From: Sphingomonas sp. Leaf20
GTDB taxonomy: Bacteria > Pseudomonadota > Alphaproteobacteria > Sphingomonadales > Sphingomonadaceae
Reading direction: 5' to 3'
Length of the DNA: 64,000 nucleotides
NCBI RefSeq assembly: GCF_001421535.1
Contig: NZ_LMKN01000010.1
Coordinates: 42,361 to 106,360, forward strand
Positions 59,379-64,000 of this stretch are shown here, in pieces (the first letter of the stretch is position 1; every line of letters starts with the position of its first letter). The notes beneath the pieces were generated by a model. That model had not been told where the DNA came from. It saw nothing but the letters and a program-made list of their open reading frames with translations, and did not search any database. The position numbers and the translations under genes were made by a program.

Positions 59379-59993
59379 ATGCGCACCATCTACATAGTCG
59401 ACGACGATGATGCGGTCAGAGCCTCGGTCCAGGGGCTGCTGTCGCTTCGATCGAACCTGATCATCCGCGCGTTTCGATCGGGCGATCTCTTCCTGGCCGC
59501 GCTCGACGATTGCGATCCGGGGGTCGTTCTGCTCGATCATCACATGCCCGGGACGACGGGGCTCGAGGTCCTTCGAAGGATCGCACCGCTCGCGCCGCGG
59601 TTTGCGCCGATCATGCTGACGGGGCAGGGTGACGTGCAGCTGGCGGTCCGAGCGATGAAGTCGGGCGCGTTCGAATTTCTCGAAAAACCCTGCGATCCGC
59701 ATGTGCTCCTGCGCATCGTCGACCAGTCGTTCGACCGGTTCGAGACGGAAAGCGTCGCCGCGGAGCGCGCCAGGACTGCGCGTGCGCGTATTGCCCGCCT
59801 GTCGGCGCGAGAAACCGATGTCCTGAGGGGCTTGATCGAGGGCCACCCGAACAAGGTGATCGCGCATGAACTCAGCCTCAGTCCGCGTACCGTGGAGATC
59901 TATCGCGCCAATCTGATGGACAAGCTCGATGTTCGCAGCCTGTCCGAAGCGCTGCGGATCGCCTTTGCCGCGGGACTGGTCACCGCCGACTAG
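59379..59993 (+). CDS. fixJ: FixJ-like two-component response regulator
   Basis: The 204-residue regulator has a receiver domain with the acidic triad IYIVDDDDAVRAS, phospho-acceptor Asp53 (VVLLDHHMPGTTG), Thr in IMLTGQGDV and Lys in FLEKPCDPHVL. A LuxR-type helix-turn-helix follows, LSARETDVLRGLIEGHPNKVIAHELSLSPRTVEIYRANLMDKLDVRSLSEALRIA, exactly as in FixJ/TodT. AAAGGACACG precedes ATG 59379. It is probably phosphorylated by the adjacent FixL-like kinase and may feed the fnr/cyd genes 15 kb away, a link that is inferred from the rhizobial FixLJ-FixK circuit. Confidence 0.9.
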   Translation: MRTIYIVDDDDAVRASVQGLLSLRSNLIIRAFRSGDLFLAALDDCDPGVVLLDHHMPGTTGLEVLRRIAPLAPRFAPIMLTGQGDVQLAVRAMKSGAFEFLEKPCDPHVLLRIVDQSFDRFETESVAAERARTARARIARLSARETDVLRGLIEGHPNKVIAHELSLSPRTVEIYRANLMDKLDVRSLSEALRIAFAAGLVTAD

Positions 59994-60093
59994 TGTCGCG
60001 GACAGTGCGATGTGACGTCTGCGCGTGTCCAAAGGGGGTGTTGCGTGCGGATCGAGGTCCTTAAGAGGGGGCGTCTCAATCCGGGAGTATCTG

Positions 60094-61734
60094 TTGGAAG
60101 CCGTCTCGATCGTCCTGTTTCTCCTGCTTGCGGTCGTCGTGAGCGGCTCCATCTCAAGAATGCTTCCCGTGCCGATCCCGACACCATTGGTGCAGATCAT
60201 GCTGGGCGCGGTGATCGGCCTCTCGACGTCTTATCGCGTCACGCTTGATCCCGAGCTGTTCCTTTTGCTGTTCCTGCCGCCGCTGCTGTTTCTCGATGGA
60301 TGGCGGATCCCCAAGGACGAATTGCTGAAGGATCTGTCGACAGTCGTCGAGCTTGCGCTCGGGCTGGTGCTGATCACCGTGATCGGGATGGGGTTGTTCA
60401 TCCACTGGATGATCCCGGCGATGCCGCTCGCGGTCGCGTTCGCGCTTGCGGCGGTCGTGTCGCCGACCGATCCGATCGCGGTCTCCGCGATTGCGGCACG
60501 CGTGCCCATCCCGAAGCGGATGATGCATATCCTCGAGGGCGAATCGTTGCTCAACGACGCATCGGGTCTCGTCTGCCTCCGCTTCGCGATCGCGGCCGCG
60601 CTGACCGGAACATTCTCGGCGTCGAATGCCGCCTTCAGCTTCCTGTGGGTCGCGGGTGCGGGGCTGGTCGTGGGCGTCGTCGTCACGCTGGCGGTCACCC
60701 GCGCCAAGGCCTGGGTCTCGCGGCGGTTCGGCGAGGAATCGGGGTCGCAGATCCTCGTGAGCCTGCTGATCCCGTTCGGCTCGTATCTGTTCGCCGAGCA
60801 TATCCATGCATCGGGCATCCTTGCCGCCGTCGCGGCCGGCGTCACGATGACGTTTGCCGAGATCTCGCGGCAGGCGCTGCCGACGACGCGGATGCGTCGC
60901 AATTCGGTCTGGGACACGATCCAGTTCGCGCTGAACGGCATCATCTTCGTGCTGCTCGGCGAGCAGCTTCCCGCGATCTTCGCGGTGGCACGGCAGACGG
61001 TGCAGCTGACCGGGCATGCGGGCACGTGGTGGCTGGGCGCGTACGTGCTCGCGATCGTCGCGGGGCTGATCATGCTGCGGTTCGCCTGGGTCTGGGTATC
61101 GCTGCGCCTGACGCTGTTGCGGCGGCGGAACCGCGGCGGGGCGACGCAGCAGAGCCCCGACTGGCGGCTGGTCGCCGCGATGTCGCTCGCCGGCGTGCGC
61201 GGCGCGATCACGCTGGCAGGCGTCCTGACGATCCCGCTGGTACTCAACGACGGAACGCCGTTCCCCGCGCGCGACCTCGCGATATTTCTTGCGGCAGGCG
61301 TCATCATCGTGTCGCTGATCGTCGCGAGTCTCGCGCTTCCCGTGCTGTTGAACGGCCTGACGATGCCGTCGGAACCCTCACTCCAGGCGGAGGAGGATGC
61401 CGCGCGGGTGGCGGCGGCGCAGGCGGCGATCCGGGCGGTCGAACGATCGCAGCATGACCTGGCCGAGCGGATGGGCGATGCCGATTTCTACGCGACCGCG
61501 GGCGGGCGCGTCATGGACGTCTATCGCGACCGGATCGACAGCCGGGGCGGATCCGCCAAGATGGCCGCCGAGGCGCGACTTCAGGATCGCCTCGAGCGCG
61601 ACTTCAAGCTCGTCGCGCTCCAGGCGGAGCGTGCGCTCGTGATCGAACTCGCCCGCGAGCGGCAGATCGGCAGCGTCACGGTCCAGAAACTCGTCCGTGA
61701 GCTGGATCTGCTCGAGGCACGCTATCGCGGGTAG
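60094..61734 (+). CDS. CPA1-type Na+/H+ antiporter
   Basis: The product has about 546 residues with 11-13 TM helices. Conserved blocks are PELFLLLFLPPLLFLDGWRIPKDEL, AFALAAVVSPTDPIAVSAI with the ion-binding Asp pair region, ILEGESLLNDASGLVCLRFAI and LVAAMSLAGVRGAITLAGVLTIPL. The charged cytoplasmic tail has coiled-coil character (EEDAARVAAAQAAIRAVERSQHDLAERM). These are NhaP/Nhe family features. The start is uncertain: TTG 60094 with GGGAG upstream matches the first helix; the frame is open from 60025. Role in pH and sodium homeostasis in the inner membrane. Confidence 0.9.
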   Translation: MEAVSIVLFLLLAVVVSGSISRMLPVPIPTPLVQIMLGAVIGLSTSYRVTLDPELFLLLFLPPLLFLDGWRIPKDELLKDLSTVVELALGLVLITVIGMGLFIHWMIPAMPLAVAFALAAVVSPTDPIAVSAIAARVPIPKRMMHILEGESLLNDASGLVCLRFAIAAALTGTFSASNAAFSFLWVAGAGLVVGVVVTLAVTRAKAWVSRRFGEESGSQILVSLLIPFGSYLFAEHIHASGILAAVAAGVTMTFAEISRQALPTTRMRRNSVWDTIQFALNGIIFVLLGEQLPAIFAVARQTVQLTGHAGTWWLGAYVLAIVAGLIMLRFAWVWVSLRLTLLRRRNRGGATQQSPDWRLVAAMSLAGVRGAITLAGVLTIPLVLNDGTPFPARDLAIFLAAGVIIVSLIVASLALPVLLNGLTMPSEPSLQAEEDAARVAAAQAAIRAVERSQHDLAERMGDADFYATAGGRVMDVYRDRIDSRGGSAKMAAEARLQDRLERDFKLVALQAERALVIELARERQIGSVTVQKLVRELDLLEARYRG

Positions 61735-61815
61735 CGGTGCCTATACCAGACCGTGGCGGGGTTGCGCGGGACGGCGCAGGGGCGCACACGTCACCATCAA
61801 AACTGGGAGCTTGAT

Positions 61816-62115
61816 ATGGCGGTAAAGATCGTCGCGTTCGTTTCTGCGCGGCCCGGGTGCGAGGATGCGTTCATCGAGGCGGCACGCGTCTGTGTCGCGG
61901 CCTCGCGACAGGAACCCGGCGTGCTCTATTACGAACTCTGGCGCGAATCCGACGGCGACCGCCGGTTCGTCTTCAACGAGCGCTATGTCGATGATGCGGC
62001 GGTCGACGCGCATATGCAGTCGGACCATTTCAAGGCATTCGGTGCCGCCGCGCGCGACCTGGCGGCTGCACGGCCGACGATCATCAAGGCCGAGGCGATC
62101 GACGTCGCGGAATGA
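61816..62115 (+). CDS. Antibiotic-biosynthesis-monooxygenase (ABM) domain protein, quinol-monooxygenase-like
   Basis: The 99-residue ferredoxin-like fold has VKIVAFVSARPGCEDAFIEAARVCVAASRQEPGVLYYELWRESDGDRRFVFNERYVDDAAVDAHMQSDHFKAF. That matches the YgiN-type quinol monooxygenases, including the conserved E-P-G-x-x-x-Y-E and W/R-x-S(E) positions. It would act as a homodimer without cofactor. ATG 61816 with GGGAG upstream is chosen. Physiological substrate unknown. Confidence 0.83.
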   Translation: MAVKIVAFVSARPGCEDAFIEAARVCVAASRQEPGVLYYELWRESDGDRRFVFNERYVDDAAVDAHMQSDHFKAFGAAARDLAAARPTIIKAEAIDVAE

Positions 62116-62160
62116 CGTCGGAGCCTAGCTGAGCTAGAGCTCGGATCGCGCCCGCTCTGC

Positions 62161-62634
62161 TCAGCGCGGGGCGGTCCAGTCGCCCGACTTGCCGCCGCGC
62201 TTTTCGAGCAGGCGAACCCCGTCGATCACCATCGCCTTGTCGATCGCCTTTGCCATGTCATAGACGGTCAGCAGCGCGACGCTCACGGCGGTCAGCGCTT
62301 CCATCTCTACGCCCGTCTTGCCGTCGGTCGCGACGGTCGCGGTCGCGGTGACGCCGCTTGCGTCGACGTCGAGGTCGAGCGTGATCTTGGTGAGCGGGAG
62401 CGGGTGGCAGAGCGGGACGAGATCGCTCGTCCGCTTTGCCGCCATGATCCCGGCGACACGGGCGACCGCGATCACGTCGCCCTTCTTGGCGGACCCATCG
62501 GCAATTGCCAGCGCCGCCTCCGCGGACATGGTGATACGGCCGGTCGCCACGGCCTCGCGTGCGCTCGGCGTCTTGCCGCCGACATCGACCATGCGGGCGG
62601 CGCCGGCGCCGTCGATATGCGTAAGGCCGCTCAT
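62161..62634 (-). CDS. moaC: Cyclic pyranopterin monophosphate synthase
   Basis: The 157-residue MoaC has LTHIDGAGAARMVDVGGKTPSAREAVATGRI, KKGDVIAVARVAGIMAAKRTSDLVPLCHPLPLTKITLDLD, KTGVEMEALTAVSVALLTVYDMAKAIDKAMVIDGVRLLEKRGGKSGDW. The LCHPLPL motif and conserved Lys residues of the active site are intact. It converts the 8-oxo-GTP-derived intermediate to cyclic pyranopterin in molybdenum-cofactor synthesis. Its start overlaps the trpC stop by four bases, so it belongs to the trp operon transcript. Confidence 0.96.
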   Translation of the reverse strand: MSGLTHIDGAGAARMVDVGGKTPSAREAVATGRITMSAEAALAIADGSAKKGDVIAVARVAGIMAAKRTSDLVPLCHPLPLTKITLDLDVDASGVTATATVATDGKTGVEMEALTAVSVALLTVYDMAKAIDKAMVIDGVRLLEKRGGKSGDWTAPR

Positions 62635-63407
62635 CCGATCAGCACGCGCGTTGCCGCCTCGACATCATCCTGCCGCATCAGCGCCTCGCCGATCAGGAAG
62701 CAGCGTATGCCCTTCTCCGCCATCGCATCGAGATCGGCGCGCGTCGTCAGACCGCTTTCCGCCACGAACGTGCAGTCGCGCGGCGCGCGGTCGACGAGGT
62801 CGTATGTCCGCTGAAAGTCGACAGTAAAGTCGCGCAGGTCGCGATTGTTCACCCCGATCAGCCGGGATTTGAGCTTCAGCGCGCGCTCGAGTTCATGCGC
62901 GTCGTGGATCTCGACGAGCACGTCCATGCCGCATTCGAGTGCCGAGGCCTCGATCTCTGCCATCTGTATGTCGTCGAGCGCCGCGACGATGATCAGGATC
63001 GCGTCGGCGCCGATCGCGCGCGCCTCGGTCGCCTGCCAGGGATCGACCATGAAGTCCTTGCGCAAAACGGGAATCGAGACCGCGTCGCGCGCCGCGGTGA
63101 GATAGGCATCGGCCCCCTGGAACCACGTCTCGTCGGTCAGGACGGACAGGCAGGCGGCACCCCCGGCCTCATAGGCACGGGCATGCGCGGGGGGATCGAA
63201 ATCGGCGCGGATCAGTCCCTTCGACGGGCTCGCCTTTTTGACTTCGGCGACGAGCGCATAGCCCGTCTTCGCGTCGAGCGCGGCGCGGAAGCCGCGCGGT
63301 TTGGACATCCGGGCGATGCCCGCGTCGATGTCTGACAGCGAGGTCGTGGCCTTGCGCGCGGCGACCTCCGCACGTTTTGTCTCAAGAATACGATCGAGCA
63401 TGGTCAT
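62631..63407 (-). CDS. trpC: Indole-3-glycerol phosphate synthase
   Basis: The 258-residue TIM barrel has LDRILETKRAEVAARK, ALVAEVKKASPSKGLIRADFDP with the catalytic Lys in KKASPSKG, LSVLTDETWFQG, PVLRKDFMVDPWQATEARAIGADAILIIVAAL, VLVEIHDAHELERAL, IGVNNRDLRDFTVD and VAESGLTTRADLDAM. All catalytic positions (Glu, Lys, Lys, Glu, Asn, Ser) are seen. ATG 63407 is immediately after the trpD stop (1 base). Confidence 0.96.
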   Translation of the reverse strand: MTMLDRILETKRAEVAARKATTSLSDIDAGIARMSKPRGFRAALDAKTGYALVAEVKKASPSKGLIRADFDPPAHARAYEAGGAACLSVLTDETWFQGADAYLTAARDAVSIPVLRKDFMVDPWQATEARAIGADAILIIVAALDDIQMAEIEASALECGMDVLVEIHDAHELERALKLKSRLIGVNNRDLRDFTVDFQRTYDLVDRAPRDCTFVAESGLTTRADLDAMAEKGIRCFLIGEALMRQDDVEAATRVLIG

Positions 63408-63408
63408 G

Positions 63409-64000
63409 TCAGTAGGCAATCCAGCGGGCCAGCAGCGCATCCGCGCTGCCGTCGTCGAGCGCGGTGGCGGCCGAGACCGCCCCGTCGACGAGGGTGGGGG
63501 AGTGGCCGGCAACGACGAGCGCCGCGGCGGCATTGAGGAGGACGGCTTCGCGGTATGCGCTGCGCTCGCCCTTGAGCAGACGGCGGAGCGCGTCCGCATT
63601 ATGCGCCGGGTCGCCGCCGCGGATCGAGTCGATCGGATGGCGGACAAGCCCTGCATCCTCGGGCGTGACGCGGCGTGGCAGTTTGGCGGTGCCGACGCTT
63701 GCGATGACGCTGTGGCCGGCGCCCGACAGCTCGTCGAGTCCCTCCTCGCCCGATACGACGAACGCCGCTTCGGTGCCGAGCTGTTCGAGTGCCTCTGCAT
63801 AGAGCGCGGCATAGTCCGGGCGGGCGATGCCGATCAGCTGGCGCGTGACCCGGGCGGGGTTGGCGAGCGGGCCCATCAGGTTGAAGATCGTCCGCGTCGC
63901 GATCCGGCGGCGGATCGGCGTGATGCGCTTCATTGCCGGGTGGTGGTTGGCGGCGAAAAGGAACGCGATGCCGATGTCGCGCAGGCTCGCCTCGGCCGTC
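63409..64000 (-). CDS. trpD: Anthranilate phosphoribosyltransferase, 3' part (5' end outside window)
   Basis: The frame is open through the end of the window. It reads TAEASLRDIGIAFLFAANHHPAMKRITPIRRRIATRTIFNLMGPLANPA, followed by RQLIGIARPDYAALYAEALEQLGTEAAFVVSGEEGLDELSGAG, the conserved C-terminal two-thirds of TrpD. It transfers phosphoribosyl to anthranilate in tryptophan synthesis. Order trpD-trpC-moaC with 1- to 4-base junctions indicates one operon. ATG 63933 is internal, not the true start. Confidence 0.95.
   Translation of the reverse strand, partial: TAEASLRDIGIAFLFAANHHPAMKRITPIRRRIATRTIFNLMGPLANPARVTRQLIGIARPDYAALYAEALEQLGTEAAFVVSGEEGLDELSGAGHSVIASVGTAKLPRRVTPEDAGLVRHPIDSIRGGDPAHNADALRRLLKGERSAYREAVLLNAAAALVVAGHSPTLVDGAVSAATALDDGSADALLARWIAY

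Noticed and set aside
1..64000. CRISPR arrays, complete rRNA or functional tRNA genes, prophage or known anti-phage defence systems
   Set aside because: I saw no regularly spaced repeats, rRNA-like blocks, intact tRNA cloverleaf or recognisable defence genes by reading; a dedicated search would be needed to exclude short or divergent examples.

Overview
The window is high-GC alphaproteobacterial chromosome, most likely from a sphingomonad (Sphingomonas or a close relative). The basis is the gene content: two large TonB-dependent receptors beside sugar and ester catabolic genes, a MucR-type regulator, FixLJ/FNR-type oxygen control, DUF3606 and DUF6894 small proteins, and a trpD-trpC-moaC order. 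The species call is inference from gene families and local synteny, not from a marker gene.

Layout. 0-6.5 kb: a VOC protein fragment, an AraC regulator with a SnoaL-like protein, then a divergent cluster. One side carries a truncated hemoglobin and DUF3034; the other a secreted cupredoxin-like protein and a GGDEF-EAL enzyme. 6.7-17.1 kb: an accessory, scarred region. It holds one intact IS5-family element, two broken copies of the same element, a marR gene and a ligD gene both cut at an IS end, a mucR split by an in-frame TAG, a response regulator with a one-base frameshift, a giant RTX protein, small stress-type proteins, a DUF3606 frame lacking a normal start codon, and a degenerate tRNA-fMet-like sequence with an intact 3' end followed by a terminator.

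17.3-26.1 kb: a co-oriented catabolic cluster of GntR, AraC, MFS carrier, FAD-linked 2-hydroxyacid dehydrogenase, TonB receptor, SDR and carboxylesterase. Four copies of a 13-bp palindrome (consensus CCTRTCKGAWAGS) lie in its two internal promoter gaps. 27.0-34.1 kb: a small exported protein with a TorF-like porin, then a large TonB receptor and a GH3 glycosidase. 34.2-38.7 kb: a D-amino-acid module (GntP-type permease, RidA, N-acyl-D-amino-acid deacylase, divergent PLP D-amino-acid deaminase). 38.8-42.6 kb: GH92 and GH125 alpha-mannosidases, which with the GH3 and TonB genes suggest mannose-containing glycan use.

43.9-60.0 kb: an oxygen-responsive module. An FNR-type regulator with four candidate cluster cysteines sits with cydA-cydB-cydX, divergent cydDC, a hemerythrin-like protein and an OmpW porin. 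Three FNR-like palindromes lie upstream of these genes. A FixL/FixJ-like pair follows, whose FixL-like PAS domain has Ser where FixL proteins carry the heme-binding His. A penicillin-acylase-family hydrolase, an outer-membrane barrel protein and a gluconokinase lie between. 60.1-64.0 kb: a Na+/H+ antiporter, an ABM monooxygenase, moaC, trpC and the 3' part of trpD, which runs off the window.
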